Shown in pieces: positions 19,244-27,911 of a DNA stretch of 64,000 nucleotides. Origin of the DNA: Noviluteimonas lactosilytica (GTDB lineage: Bacteria > Pseudomonadota > Gammaproteobacteria > Xanthomonadales > Xanthomonadaceae). The notes below the pieces were generated by a model that worked only from the letters and a program-made list of their open reading frames with translations, ran no database searches and was not told the DNA's origin. Location: the NCBI RefSeq assembly GCF_020866925.1, contig NZ_JAJGAK010000003.1:186001-250000 (forward strand), in the 5' to 3' direction. Every line of letters starts with the position of its first letter. Positions within the stretch are counted from its first letter, which is position 1. The translations under genes were made by a program, and so were the position numbers.

Positions 19244-19777
19244 ATGAACGCCAAGCTGCTCTCGTTGTCCTTCGCCATGACCATCGCGCTGGCCGCCTGC
19301 GCGAAGACCGAAACCCCGGCCGCCGATGCGACTGCGTCGAACGCCACCGCGGCTGCGCCCGCTGCGCCGACGGCGCCTGTCGCACCCGAAGCCCCGGCCG
19401 CGCCCGCGGGCGACATCGAACTGACGATGGCGAAGGTCGACGCATGGCTCGCCGCGTCGAAGAACCTCGCGATCGCGGAACAGTCGGATGCGTCGCTCGA
19501 TTCGGCGATGAATGCCTCGGAAGAAGACAGCGCGAAGTACGCCGCGCGCCTCGAAGCCACGCCGAAGCTGCGCGAAGCGATCGAAGAAGCCGGCATGTCG
19601 ACGCGCGACTACGCGCTGACCAGCGAAGCGCTGGTATCCACGCTGATGGCGGTGGGTGCGGTGGACGCGGGTCTGGTGAAGGAAATCCCGGCGGAGATCC
19701 ACCCGCAGCACGTCGAGTTCGTGAAGGCGCACCGCGCCGAGATCGAGAAGAAGATGCAGGGCGGCGCCGAAGGCTGA
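19244..19777 (+). CDS. Small lipoprotein, hypothetical
   Basis: Predicted lipoprotein of about 177 aa. The lipobox LAAC places the lipidated cysteine at residue 19; residues 22-60 form an Ala/Pro-rich linker, and the rest is a helical domain with no recognised family. ATG at 19244 gives a signal peptide of ordinary length; ATG at 19235 adds three residues. It stands alone between mgtE and an RCC1-like gene. The 126 bases upstream hold no clear promoter. Function unknown. Confidence 0.7.
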   Translation: MNAKLLSLSFAMTIALAACAKTETPAADATASNATAAAPAAPTAPVAPEAPAAPAGDIELTMAKVDAWLAASKNLAIAEQSDASLDSAMNASEEDSAKYAARLEATPKLREAIEEAGMSTRDYALTSEALVSTLMAVGAVDAGLVKEIPAEIHPQHVEFVKAHRAEIEKKMQGGAEG

Positions 19778-19893
19778 GTTCGCTTGCGAGACCCGATGGG
19801 CGGTCGCGATCGTGCGGCCGCACATCGTCGATCGCTTCGTGTGTGGGGATGACGCGTTTCGCATCGCGTCCTCCCCCACGACGGAGCAGCACG

Positions 19894-21096
19894 ATGGATC
19901 GACAACAACAACAGCGGTCTCGCACCGTCGCCGCGATGGCGACGATCGTTCTCGGGGTGACTTTCATTCTCCCCGTCGCGCGTGTTCATGCAGGTGATCG
20001 CTTGAGCGCCGCGCTTTCGCATACATGCGCCATTCGTTCCGACGGTACGCTCGCTTGCTGGGGCGAGAACAGTTCGGGTGAAACCAACGCGGTAGCGGGA
20101 TCGTTCGTCCAGATCTCTTCGGCCGAACTCCACAACTGCGCGCGCGCATCGAGCGGTGCGGTGTCGTGTTTCGGCTACACCGAATGGGTGCCGCCGTTGT
20201 TCCCGCCTCCGCAGCCGGGCACGTTTCGCATGGTGAGCGCTGGCGGGTTGCATACGTGCGGCGTTCTCAGCGACGCCACGATCACGTGCTGGGGCGACGG
20301 CGAGTTTTTTGGCGAAAACTTCCCCGCGGGACCCAACAGCAACTATCGCAGCGTCGATTCCGGGTGGCGGCACGTATGCGCGGTGCGCAACGACGACAGC
20401 GCCGTGTGCTGGGGCAGCGACTCGAATGGCCAGGCACCGGTACCGCCATCGAACGAGCCCGTTCCCATTCACTACACCCTGATCAGCCAGGTCAGCGCGG
20501 GCGGCTTGCATAGCTGCGGCCTGCATACCAATGGCACCGTAGAATGTTGGGGGCTGAGCACCAGTGGTCAAACGAACGCGCCCACGGGCACCTTCGTCGA
20601 AGTGCAGACCGGCTGGGCCCACTCCTGCGCACGACGCGTCGATGGCACCGTCGCATGCTGGGGCGCCGACAATGCATCGCAGGTCTCCGACACGCCGACG
20701 ACGCCCTTCGCCGAAATCAGCGCGGGCTACTTCCACAACTGCGGCATCGTGCTGGCGACGGGCGCGGTCGAGTGCTGGGGCGACGATCAATTCGATCAAT
20801 CGTCGCCGCTCCCCGGCGACTATCGCGCAGCGACGGCGCAAGCCGCGCTGACGTCCCTCGCGGGCCAGGTGACCGCGCTTGGAGGGACCGTTGCGAAGCC
20901 GCTGCTCGCATCGATGACGGGCGCGTCGATGCGCCTCAACGACGGCAATCCGGCGAACGACAAGGCCGCGTGCGGGAAGCTCGGCGCGACGCGCAACAAG
21001 CTGGCGGAATTCGTCGCGACCGATCGCATCGACGACGCCACCGGCCTGTCGCTGATCGGACAGACCGTCGCCATCCGCAACCAGATCGGTTGCTGA
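19894..21096 (+). CDS. Secreted RCC1-like seven-bladed beta-propeller, cysteine-paired
   Basis: 400-aa exported protein with an N-terminal hydrophobic segment (about 11-33). Seven RCC1/BNR-like repeats run from residue 38 to 297, each with the pattern (G/A)xxHxC ... C(W/F)G. The cysteine pairs are 45/55, 82/92, 122/132, 162/172, 208/218, 245/255 and 283/294. An alpha-helical tail (about 315-400) holds two more cysteines, one being the last residue. The regular pairs suggest one disulfide per blade outside the cytoplasm. GGAG at 19882 supports the start. Similar proteins are known from environmental bacteria without an assigned role. Confidence 0.8.
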   Translation: MDRQQQQRSRTVAAMATIVLGVTFILPVARVHAGDRLSAALSHTCAIRSDGTLACWGENSSGETNAVAGSFVQISSAELHNCARASSGAVSCFGYTEWVPPLFPPPQPGTFRMVSAGGLHTCGVLSDATITCWGDGEFFGENFPAGPNSNYRSVDSGWRHVCAVRNDDSAVCWGSDSNGQAPVPPSNEPVPIHYTLISQVSAGGLHSCGLHTNGTVECWGLSTSGQTNAPTGTFVEVQTGWAHSCARRVDGTVACWGADNASQVSDTPTTPFAEISAGYFHNCGIVLATGAVECWGDDQFDQSSPLPGDYRAATAQAALTSLAGQVTALGGTVAKPLLASMTGASMRLNDGNPANDKAACGKLGATRNKLAEFVATDRIDDATGLSLIGQTVAIRNQIGC

Positions 21097-21113
21097 TGTG
21101 CACAGGCCGATCG

Positions 21114-21539
21114 CTACCTTGCGACCACACCTCGCCTATCGCGTCCGTCGTCTGCGTGGATGACCTCGATGCCGCCTGGCGCCTGCAGAACCACGGGCGT
21201 TTCTTCAGCCACTTCGCAGTGCACGACCAGCTCGCGCGCCGAACGCCACTCGACGCGCGGGTCGGGATGACGGCAATAGGCTGCGAAGACCAGGGTGGAC
21301 TTCGGCCAGGGCATCAGTCGACGACGCACGTAAACGCCGCTTCCGTAGGGCCGAAGTTCACCTTCGTCCTGGGTAAATGGTTGGGCGACGTACGCGCGGT
21401 CGGGTGACACGGCGGCATCGCCTTGTTTGAAGTGCAAGGCCGCCCAGAGGTAATGCTCGACTCCCCACCACGCGACCACGCCCACCATGACGACAGCGAC
21501 GACGATCCCGAACGCGTCAGCTTTGCCGATCTTCACCAT
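21114..21539 (-). CDS. Hypothetical membrane-anchored protein
   Basis: 141 aa with one N-terminal transmembrane helix (about 8-31) and a soluble remainder; no family recognised. The body carries YVAQPFTQDEGELRPYG and a stretch ending in VIHADDGRDRRGVV. It begins five bases after the pyrB stop on the same strand, so it is probably the last gene of yqgE-ruvX-pyrB. It is convergent with the RCC1-like gene, 17 bases away. Confidence 0.6.
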   Translation of the reverse strand: MVKIGKADAFGIVVAVVMVGVVAWWGVEHYLWAALHFKQGDAAVSPDRAYVAQPFTQDEGELRPYGSGVYVRRRLMPWPKSTLVFAAYCRHPDPRVEWRSARELVVHCEVAEETPVVLQAPGGIEVIHADDGRDRRGVVAR

Positions 21540-21544
21540 GGCCC

Positions 21545-22492
21545 TTACTCCCCGAGCAACACTTCCAGCACCGCCATGCGCGCGGCGACGCCGTTCGACA
21601 CCTGGCGGAGGATGAGCGACTGCGGGCCGTCGGCGACGTCGTCGTCGATTTCCACGCCGCGGTTCATCGGACCCGGATGCAGCACGGCCGCATCCGGCGC
21701 CGCGCGCTTCAGGCGCTTCGCCGTCAGGCCGTAGTCGCGGTGGTAGTCGGCCAGCGAACCGACGAGGCCTTCTTCCATCCGCTCGCGCTGCAAGCGCAGC
21801 ATCATCACGGCGTCGACGCCTTCGAGCGCGGAATCCAGGTCGTCGGTGACGGTGCAGCCGGCGAGTGTCGTGTCGTCGGGCAACAGCGTCGACGGGCCGC
21901 ACACGCGGATCTCGCCCATGCCCAGCGTGCGCAGCGCATGCAGGTCGGTGCGCGCGACGCGCGAGTGCTTCACGTCGCCGACGATCGCGACCTTCAATTG
22001 CGAGAAGTCGCTGCCCTTCGCCTGGCGCAGCGTGAGCATGTCGAGCAGGCCTTGCGTCGGATGCGCGATGCGGCCGTCGCCCGCGTTGACGAGCGCGGTG
22101 CCGGGTCGCACTTGCGACGCGAGTACGGCGACCGCGCCGTCTTCCTTGTGGCGAACGACGAACCCGTGCACGCCCATGGCTTCGAGGTTCTTCATCGTGT
22201 CGAGCGCAGTCTCGCCCTTGCTCGTCGACGACGTCGATGCGTCGAACACGAGCACGTCGGCGCCGAGTTTCTGCGCGGCGATCTGGAAACTCGAACGCGT
22301 GCGCGTCGACGGTTCGAAGAACAGCGTGCACACCGTGCGACCGGCGAGCGCGGTGCGCAGCGACGGATCGCCGCGGCGGTCGTCGAAGTTCTGCGCGAGG
22401 TCGAGCAATCGCACGAGCACCGTGCGCGGCAAGCCTTCGAGCGTGAGGAAATGGCGCAGTCGTCCCTGCGCGTCCACCTGGGCAACGGTCAC
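21545..22492 (-). CDS. pyrB: Aspartate carbamoyltransferase catalytic subunit
   Basis: Condenses carbamoyl phosphate and aspartate in pyrimidine synthesis. 315 aa. The carbamoyl-phosphate motif FFEPSTRTRSSF (about 55-66), GDGRIAHPTQGLLDM, and GPMNRGVEIDDDVADG are present. The GTG start at 22492 overlaps the ruvX stop as GTGA, a common arrangement in this window. No pyrI or pyrC-like partner lies beside it. Confidence 0.95.
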   Translation of the reverse strand: MTVAQVDAQGRLRHFLTLEGLPRTVLVRLLDLAQNFDDRRGDPSLRTALAGRTVCTLFFEPSTRTRSSFQIAAQKLGADVLVFDASTSSTSKGETALDTMKNLEAMGVHGFVVRHKEDGAVAVLASQVRPGTALVNAGDGRIAHPTQGLLDMLTLRQAKGSDFSQLKVAIVGDVKHSRVARTDLHALRTLGMGEIRVCGPSTLLPDDTTLAGCTVTDDLDSALEGVDAVMMLRLQRERMEEGLVGSLADYHRDYGLTAKRLKRAAPDAAVLHPGPMNRGVEIDDDVADGPQSLILRQVSNGVAARMAVLEVLLGE

Positions 22493-23007
22493 TCGGAGGC
22501 TCCGCTCTGCGGGTTCGGATTGGGGTTGGGGGCGAAATACGGGGCGATGTACGCGCTGTCGTCGACGCGGATCGCGTCCTGCGGCGCGGCGAGCCAGCGT
22601 TCGATGATCACCGCGGCGGCGACCGCGTCGAGCGCGGCGGCATCGCGGCGCTTCTTGCGGCCTTCGGCGCGATCGGAGGCGAACCGTTGCGCGGCTTCGA
22701 TGGAGCTCGCGCGTTCGTCGACGAGCACCACCGGCAGGTGATAACGCCCGTGCAGTTCGCGCGCGAACGCGTGCGCGCGACGACGGATGGGCTGGTCGCC
22801 GCCATCCAGCGTCATCGGATCGCCGACGACCAGACCGTCGGGACGCCACTCCGCGCGCAGCCGATCGATCGCCGACCAGTCGGGACCGTGCGCGTGCACG
22901 TCGATCACCGCGAGTGCGCGGGCGCCGCTGCCGAACGCGCTGCCGACGGCGACGCCGATGCGCCTCGCGCCGACGTCGAACCCGAGCACGGTGCCGTCGA
23001 GTCTCAT
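22489..23007 (-). CDS. ruvX: Holliday junction resolvase-like protein RuvX/YqgF
   Basis: 172-aa RNase H-fold protein implicated in pre-16S rRNA 5'-end processing and proposed as a Holliday junction resolvase. N-terminal LGFDVGARRIGVAVG, VVGDPMTLDGG, LVDERASSIEA and the C-terminal AALDAVAAAVIIERWL carry the expected acidic residues. It has a Pro/Asn-rich tail (APNPNPNPQ) absent from most relatives. It follows yqgE by 13 bases and overlaps pyrB by four, the conserved yqgE-ruvX-pyrB order. Confidence 0.94.
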   Translation of the reverse strand: MRLDGTVLGFDVGARRIGVAVGSAFGSGARALAVIDVHAHGPDWSAIDRLRAEWRPDGLVVGDPMTLDGGDQPIRRRAHAFARELHGRYHLPVVLVDERASSIEAAQRFASDRAEGRKKRRDAAALDAVAAAVIIERWLAAPQDAIRVDDSAYIAPYFAPNPNPNPQSGASE

Positions 23008-23020
23008 CGGGCGGGCCTCA

Positions 23021-23587
23021 TCAGGCGTGCCCGCTGTGGTCGGCCAGCAGCGACAGGTCGACGCCGATGCTGCCGGCCGCGGCCTGCCAGCGCGCGGCCA
23101 GCGGCGTCCTGAACAACAGGCCGGCGTCGACGGGGACGCTGAGCCAGCTGTCTTCGGTGAGTTCCTGTTCGAGTTGGCCCGCGCCCCATCCGGCGCAGCC
23201 GAGCGCGACGATCGCGTTCGCGGGGCCCGAGCCGCCGGCCATCGCCTCGAGGATGTCGCGCGAGGTCGTGACGAACAGCGAATCGCTGATCGCCATCGTC
23301 GAATCCCAACCGTCGCCGCCGTCGTGCAGCACGAAGCCGCGTTCGGGATGCACGGGGCCGCCGGACAGCACGACCTGCGCGCGCAGGTCCGCGTTTTCGG
23401 TGTCGATGCCCATCTGCTGGAACACATCGCCGAGCGTGTATTCCGACGCGCGATTGACGACCACGCCCATCGCGCCCTCGTCGTCGTGCTGGCACACCAG
23501 CGTCACGCTGCGGGCGAAATGCGGGTCCGCCAGCGCGGGCAGCGCGATCAGCAATCGGTTCGCGAGCGGCGTCGGGGTGGCCTGCAT
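23021..23587 (-). CDS. YqgE/AlgH family protein
   Basis: 188-aa cytoplasmic protein of the UPF0301 (YqgE/AlgH) family. Signature phrases are [45 protein letters not shown] and [16 protein letters not shown]. Biochemical role is not settled. It heads yqgE-ruvX-pyrB. The start at 23587 has no Shine-Dalgarno, but TAGAAT lies seven bases upstream, compatible with a leaderless transcript. Confidence 0.92.
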   Translation of the reverse strand: MQATPTPLANRLLIALPALADPHFARSVTLVCQHDDEGAMGVVVNRASEYTLGDVFQQMGIDTENADLRAQVVLSGGPVHPERGFVLHDGGDGWDSTMAISDSLFVTTSRDILEAMAGGSGPANAIVALGCAGWGAGQLEQELTEDSWLSVPVDAGLLFRTPLAARWQAAAGSIGVDLSLLADHSGHA

Positions 23588-23594
23588 GGGCGGG

Positions 23595-23600
23595 ATTCTA
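23595..23600 (-). promoter_or_regulatory. -10-like element with leaderless spacing before yqgE
   Basis: On the minus strand TAGAAT, seven bases and ATG. Transcription would start within one base of the start codon. No ribosome-binding site is present. Confidence 0.4.
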
Positions 23601-23687
23601 ACTCCGCTTGGCGCGCGTGGCCGAACGGCGTCGTTCATCGGGCCACTCACCGGTCCTCGACCCGCGCATCGCCAGCATCGGCGGGAC

Positions 23688-24596
23688 ATGATCCGGATCG
23701 GCATCTCGGGCTGGCGCTATGCGCCCTGGCGCGGCGTCTTCTACCCGCCGGGGTTGCCGCAGAAACGCGAGCTGGAATACGCCGCGCGCCTGTTCCCCAG
23801 CATCGAAATCAACGGGTCGTTCTACTCCCTGCAGTCGCCCGCCAGCTGGCAGGCCTGGCACGACGCGACGCCCGGCCACTTCGTGTTCGCGGTGAAAGGG
23901 CCGCGCTTCGTCACCCACATCCTGCGCCTGCGCGGCGCCGAAACGGCGCTCGCGAACTTCTTCGCATCGGGGGTCCTGCTGCTTCGGCGCAAGCTGGGGC
24001 CGATGCTGTGGCAGTTCCCGCCGAACTTCCGCTTCGACGCGGAACGCTTCGCCACGTTCTTCGCGCAGCTGCCGCGAACGCTGCGGGATGCGACGGCGCT
24101 GGCTGAACGCCACGACCAGGATCGCATGCGCGGTCGCCATGCATGGCCGGAGGAGATCGACGCAGCGCAACGCATCCGTCACTGCATCGAGATCCGCCAC
24201 CCGTCGTTCGAGACCCCCGCATTCATCGCGCTGCTGCGCGAACACGACATCGGCCTCGTCGTCGCCGACACCGCCGGCAAGTGGCCGCTGCTGTTCGACG
24301 TCACCTCGGACTTCGTCTACATGCGCCTGCACGGCGACGAAGCGCTGTACGTCAGCGGCTACTCCGACGCGGCGATCGGCCAATGGGCGAACCGCATGCG
24401 CGATTGGGCCGATGCTGGACTCGATCTCTATTGCTATTTCGACAACGACGTGAAAGTGCACGCGCCATTCGATGCGCATGCGCTGATGCGCGCGCTCGGT
24501 GCCGACGTGCCGATCTTCATGCCCGACGTGCGCGAAACGCGCGCGCAGCTGCCTTACGAAGCGCGCACCGACACGCCCGCGGGCTTGCGCCGCTGA
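23688..24596 (+). CDS. DUF72 domain-containing protein
   Basis: 302-aa TIM-barrel-like DUF72 (YecE) protein. Visible landmarks are [17 protein letters not shown] at the start, [44 protein letters not shown] and a C-terminal [19 protein letters not shown]. It belongs to a widespread family with no firmly assigned activity. Start ATG at 23688; monocistronic, divergent from yqgE. Confidence 0.92.
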   Translation: MIRIGISGWRYAPWRGVFYPPGLPQKRELEYAARLFPSIEINGSFYSLQSPASWQAWHDATPGHFVFAVKGPRFVTHILRLRGAETALANFFASGVLLLRRKLGPMLWQFPPNFRFDAERFATFFAQLPRTLRDATALAERHDQDRMRGRHAWPEEIDAAQRIRHCIEIRHPSFETPAFIALLREHDIGLVVADTAGKWPLLFDVTSDFVYMRLHGDEALYVSGYSDAAIGQWANRMRDWADAGLDLYCYFDNDVKVHAPFDAHALMRALGADVPIFMPDVRETRAQLPYEARTDTPAGLRR

Positions 24597-24853
24597 TCTA
24601 GCGAAGGGCAATCAGCGCTTTCAGGATCACCGAGAGCATGCTCGGCTTGCGCCGAATGGCTTGCGGCTTGCGCCGACGCTTGGGCTTTCCGGTGGACAAC
24701 ATCGGTTCGATCCGCTTTGAAGTGCAGCGAACTCTACGGATCGATAGGCGCAATCAAGCCCCGGAAACAACGAAGGAGCGGTTTCCCGCTCCTTCTGTTG
24801 ATTCGGCGCATCGGGGAAGTGCACGTTTCCCGAAGGAGCCCTCTTGCCGCGCC
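24597..24853. other. Intergenic region between DUF72 gene and pilU
   Basis: 257 bases without a convincing gene. It holds three copies of GCTTGCGCCGA-like sequence (24650-24680) and a hairpin at 24772-24795. Short open frames exist on both strands but lack start signals and coding character. Confidence 0.5.
24772..24795 (-). terminator. Hairpin terminator, probably of pilT-pilU
   Basis: Perfect nine-base stem GAAGGAGCG / CGCTCCTTC with a six-base loop. On the minus strand it is followed by GTTGTTTCC, a modest U-rich tail, 58 bases after the pilU stop. It could also serve the plus strand. Confidence 0.5.
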
Positions 24854-25984
24854 TTATCGAGCTTCGGCCACTTCCACGCCGTCCAGACCCTGGGCCAACG
24901 TCCGCGCATCGCCGCCTTGGGCGAGCTTGATGCGCAACCGCACTTCGTTCGCCGAGTCGGCGTAGCGCAGCGCGTCCTCGTAGGAGATCTCGCCGGCCTG
25001 GTACAGCTCGAACAGGCTCTGGTCGAAGGTCTTCATGCCGAGGTTGGTGGATTCCTTCATCACTTCCTTCAGCTTGTGGATCTCGCCGTCGCGGATGTAG
25101 TCCTGCACGAGCGGCGTGCCGAGCATGATCTCCATCGCGACGCGGCGGGACTTGCCGTCGGGCGTCGGGATCAGCTGCTGCGCGACCACGCCCTTGAGGT
25201 TGAGCGAGAGGTCCATCAGCAACTGGCCGCGGCGGTCTTCCGGGAAGAAGTTGATGACGCGGTCCATCGCCTGGTTGGCGTTGTTGGCGTGCAGCGTGCA
25301 GAGCACGAGGTGGCCGGTTTCGGCGAACGCGATCGCGTGGTCCATGCCTTCGCGCGTGCGCACTTCGCCGATCATGATCACGTCCGGCGCCTGGCGCAGC
25401 GTGTTCTTCAGTGCGTTCTCCCAGCTGTCGGTGTCGATGCCGACTTCGCGCTGGGTGATGATGTTGCCCTCGTGCTTGTGCACGAATTCGATCGGGTCCT
25501 CGATCGTGATGATGTGGCCCGTCGAGTTCTGGTTGCGGTAACCGATCATCGCGGCCAGCGACGTCGACTTACCGGTACCGGTCGCGCCGACGAAGATGAT
25601 GATGCCGCGCTTGGTCATCGCCAGCGTCTTGATGATCGGCGGCAGGTTCAGTTCTTCGACGCTCGGGATCTTGGTCTCGATGCGGCGCAGCACCATGCCG
25701 ACCTGGTTGCGCTGGTAGAAGCACGACACGCGGAAGCGACCCACGCCGGCCACGCCGATCGCGAAGTTGCACTCGTGCGTCTTCTCGAACTCCTCGCGCT
25801 GCTGCGGGTTCATCACGTTGAGCACGAGGTCGCGGCTCTGCTGCGGCGTCAGCGGGTTCTGCGTGATCGGCGAGATCTTGCCGTGGACCTTCATCGACGG
25901 CGGCATGCCCGCGGTGATGAACAGGTCCGACGCCTTCTGGTGCGCCATCAGCTTGAGGAACGAGGTGAAATCGATGCTGCTCAT
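24854..25984 (-). CDS. pilU: Type IV pilus retraction ATPase PilU
   Basis: PilT-dependent accessory retraction motor at the base of type IV pili. 376 aa, longer at the C-terminus than PilT, as typical. Walker A GATGTGKSTSLAAM, Asp-box IITIEDPIEFVHKH, Walker B APDVIMIGEVRT and His-box ETGHLVLCTLHANN are intact. It follows pilT by 50 bases on the same strand. Supports twitching motility and DNA uptake in relatives. Confidence 0.95.
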   Translation of the reverse strand: MSSIDFTSFLKLMAHQKASDLFITAGMPPSMKVHGKISPITQNPLTPQQSRDLVLNVMNPQQREEFEKTHECNFAIGVAGVGRFRVSCFYQRNQVGMVLRRIETKIPSVEELNLPPIIKTLAMTKRGIIIFVGATGTGKSTSLAAMIGYRNQNSTGHIITIEDPIEFVHKHEGNIITQREVGIDTDSWENALKNTLRQAPDVIMIGEVRTREGMDHAIAFAETGHLVLCTLHANNANQAMDRVINFFPEDRRGQLLMDLSLNLKGVVAQQLIPTPDGKSRRVAMEIMLGTPLVQDYIRDGEIHKLKEVMKESTNLGMKTFDQSLFELYQAGEISYEDALRYADSANEVRLRIKLAQGGDARTLAQGLDGVEVAEAR

Positions 25985-26034
25985 GGTGTTACTCCGTGGC
26001 CCCGCGCTTTGCCAGGCCCGCTGCTGATTAGGGA

Positions 26035-27072
26035 TTACTCGAACAGGCGCTTGTCTTTCGCATATTCCCTGGCGTGCTGGCGCGTGACCATGCCGCGCTT
26101 CACGAGATCCTGCAGGTGCTGGTCCAGCGTCATCATGCCGTGGGCCTGGCCGGTCTGGATGGCCGAGTACATCTGCGCGACCTTGTCCTCGCGGATGAGG
26201 TTACGGATCGCGGGGATGCCGACCATGATTTCCCACGCGGCCGTACGGCCGCCGCCGACCTTCTTCATCAGCGCCTGGGAGATCACCGCGCGCAGCGATT
26301 CGGACAGCATCGAGCGCACCATCGGCTTTTCGCCGGCGGGGAACACGTCGATGATGCGGTCGATGGTCTTGGCCGCCGACGAGGTATGCAGCGTGGCGAA
26401 CACCAGGTGGCCCGTTTCCGCGGCGGTGAGCGCCAGGCGGATGGTTTCGATGTCGCGCATTTCGCCGACGAGGATGTAGTCGGGATCTTCGCGAAGCGCC
26501 GAACGCAGCGCTTCATTGAAGCCATGCGTGTCGCGATGCACTTCGCGCTGGTTGATCAGGCACTTCTGCGAGGTGTGCACGAACTCGATCGGGTCTTCGA
26601 CCGAGAGGATGTGCGCATACTCGTTCTTGTTCACGTGGTCGAGCATCGCCGCCAGCGTGGTCGACTTGCCCGAACCGGTCGGGCCGGTCACGAGGATCAG
26701 GCCCTGCGGCTGCTCGATCAGTTCCTTGAAGATGCGCGGGCAGCCGAGGTCCTCGAGCGTCAGCACTTCGGAAGGAACGGTACGGAACACCGCACCGGCG
26801 CCGCGGTTCTGGTTGAACGCATTGACGCGGAAGCGCGCCAGGCCCGGGATCTCGAACGAGAAGTCGACTTCGAGGAATTCTTCGTAATCGCGTCGCTGCT
26901 TGTCCGACATGATGTCGTACACCAGCGCATGCACCTGCTTGTGGTCGAGCGCCGGGATGTTGATGCGGCGGACGTCGCCGTCCACGCGGATCATGGGCGG
27001 CAGGCCGGCCGACAGGTGCAGGTCGGACGCCTTGTTCTTGACCGAAAACGCCAACAGCTCGGCGATATCCAT
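26035..27072 (-). CDS. pilT: Type IV pilus twitching motility ATPase PilT
   Basis: Hexameric cytoplasmic ATPase that drives pilus retraction. 345 aa. N-terminal MDIAELLAFSVKNKASDLHLSAGLPP, Walker A GPTGSGKSTTLAAM, Asp-box LSVEDPIEFVHTS, Walker B DPDYILVGEMRD and the C-terminal AIRNLIRE (PilT AIRNLIRE motif needed for retraction) are all present. It is divergent from yggS, with GGGGGAGC as likely Shine-Dalgarno. Confidence 0.97.
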   Translation of the reverse strand: MDIAELLAFSVKNKASDLHLSAGLPPMIRVDGDVRRINIPALDHKQVHALVYDIMSDKQRRDYEEFLEVDFSFEIPGLARFRVNAFNQNRGAGAVFRTVPSEVLTLEDLGCPRIFKELIEQPQGLILVTGPTGSGKSTTLAAMLDHVNKNEYAHILSVEDPIEFVHTSQKCLINQREVHRDTHGFNEALRSALREDPDYILVGEMRDIETIRLALTAAETGHLVFATLHTSSAAKTIDRIIDVFPAGEKPMVRSMLSESLRAVISQALMKKVGGGRTAAWEIMVGIPAIRNLIREDKVAQMYSAIQTGQAHGMMTLDQHLQDLVKRGMVTRQHAREYAKDKRLFE

Positions 27073-27209
27073 TTACGTGCTCCCCCGCACGGCAGTGTTG
27101 TGCGCAACGATGAACGACTGGTGCCGGGCACCCCCTGCGGGCAGTATGGGCGCCGCCCTCCCCGGGGTGTCAACCGCGGAAACCGCGGCGATCACGAGGT
27201 TGCGACGAG

Positions 27210-27902
27210 ATGCTCACCCCTGCCCTGCATGCTGTCGTTCAACGATTACAGAACGCGGCTCGGCAGTCAGGTCGGCCAGCGCCGACGCTGCTCGCGGTCG
27301 GCAAGCGGCAACCGGCGGCGGCGATCGCCGCGCTGGCGGCCGCCGGACAGCACGCCTTCGGCGAGAACTACGTGCAGGAAGCGGTGGCCAAGCAGGCCGA
27401 ACTGGCCAGCGATCCGCGCGCGGCCGGGCTCGAATGGCACCTGATCGGCCACCTGCAATCCAACAAGGCCACGCTCGCCGCGCAGGCCTTCGACTGGGTG
27501 CAGACCGTCGACCGCGCGAAGCTCGTGCCCCTGCTCGCCGCCGCGCGCCCGGCCGATCGCCCGCCGCTGAACGTGCTCCTCCAGGTGAACATCGACGACG
27601 AAACGAGCAAGCACGGCTGCGCGCCCGGGGATGTCGCGGCCCTCGCCGACGCCGTCGCCTCACAACCGCGCCTGCGCCTGCGCGGCCTGATGGCGATCCC
27701 CGCCCCGCTGCCCGACATGGACCGTCGCCGCGACGCCTTCCGTCGCATGAAGGCCCTGTTCGATGCGCAGGCCGCGCGCTTCGCCTCGATCGACACGCTG
27801 TCGATGGGCATGAGCGAAGACTTCGAACTCGCCATCGCCGAGGGCGCCACGATGGTGCGCGTGGGCACCGCGTTGTTCGGCGAGCGACCCGCACGCGGAT
27901 AA
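27210..27902 (+). CDS. YggS family PLP-binding protein (PLP homeostasis)
   Basis: Single-domain alanine-racemase-fold protein that binds pyridoxal phosphate and buffers cellular PLP. 230 aa. PLP lysine in LLAVGKRQPA, GENYVQEAVAKQ, EWHLIGHLQSNKA, VNIDDETSKHG, and SMGMSEDFELAIAEGATMVRVGTALFG define the family. Upstream of proC as in many bacteria. The proC -10-like element overlaps its stop codon. Confidence 0.95.
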   Translation: MLTPALHAVVQRLQNAARQSGRPAPTLLAVGKRQPAAAIAALAAAGQHAFGENYVQEAVAKQAELASDPRAAGLEWHLIGHLQSNKATLAAQAFDWVQTVDRAKLVPLLAAARPADRPPLNVLLQVNIDDETSKHGCAPGDVAALADAVASQPRLRLRGLMAIPAPLPDMDRRRDAFRRMKALFDAQAARFASIDTLSMGMSEDFELAIAEGATMVRVGTALFGERPARG

Positions 27903-27905
27903 ACT
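27900..27905 (+). promoter_or_regulatory. -10-like element with leaderless spacing before proC
   Basis: TAAACT, which includes the yggS stop codon, is followed by six bases and the proC ATG at 27912. A transcript from it would start at the A of ATG; no Shine-Dalgarno is visible. Confidence 0.4.
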
Positions 27906-27911
27906 GGCGCG

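Noticed and set aside
21114-22331. A longer frame extending the hypothetical after pyrB upstream through pyrB
   Set aside because: It overlaps pyrB out of frame; only the portion from the ATG at 21539 has membrane-protein character.
24627-24824. Possible 65-aa gene between DUF72 and pilU
   Set aside because: No Shine-Dalgarno or -10, overlaps a terminator hairpin, and composition is not protein-like.
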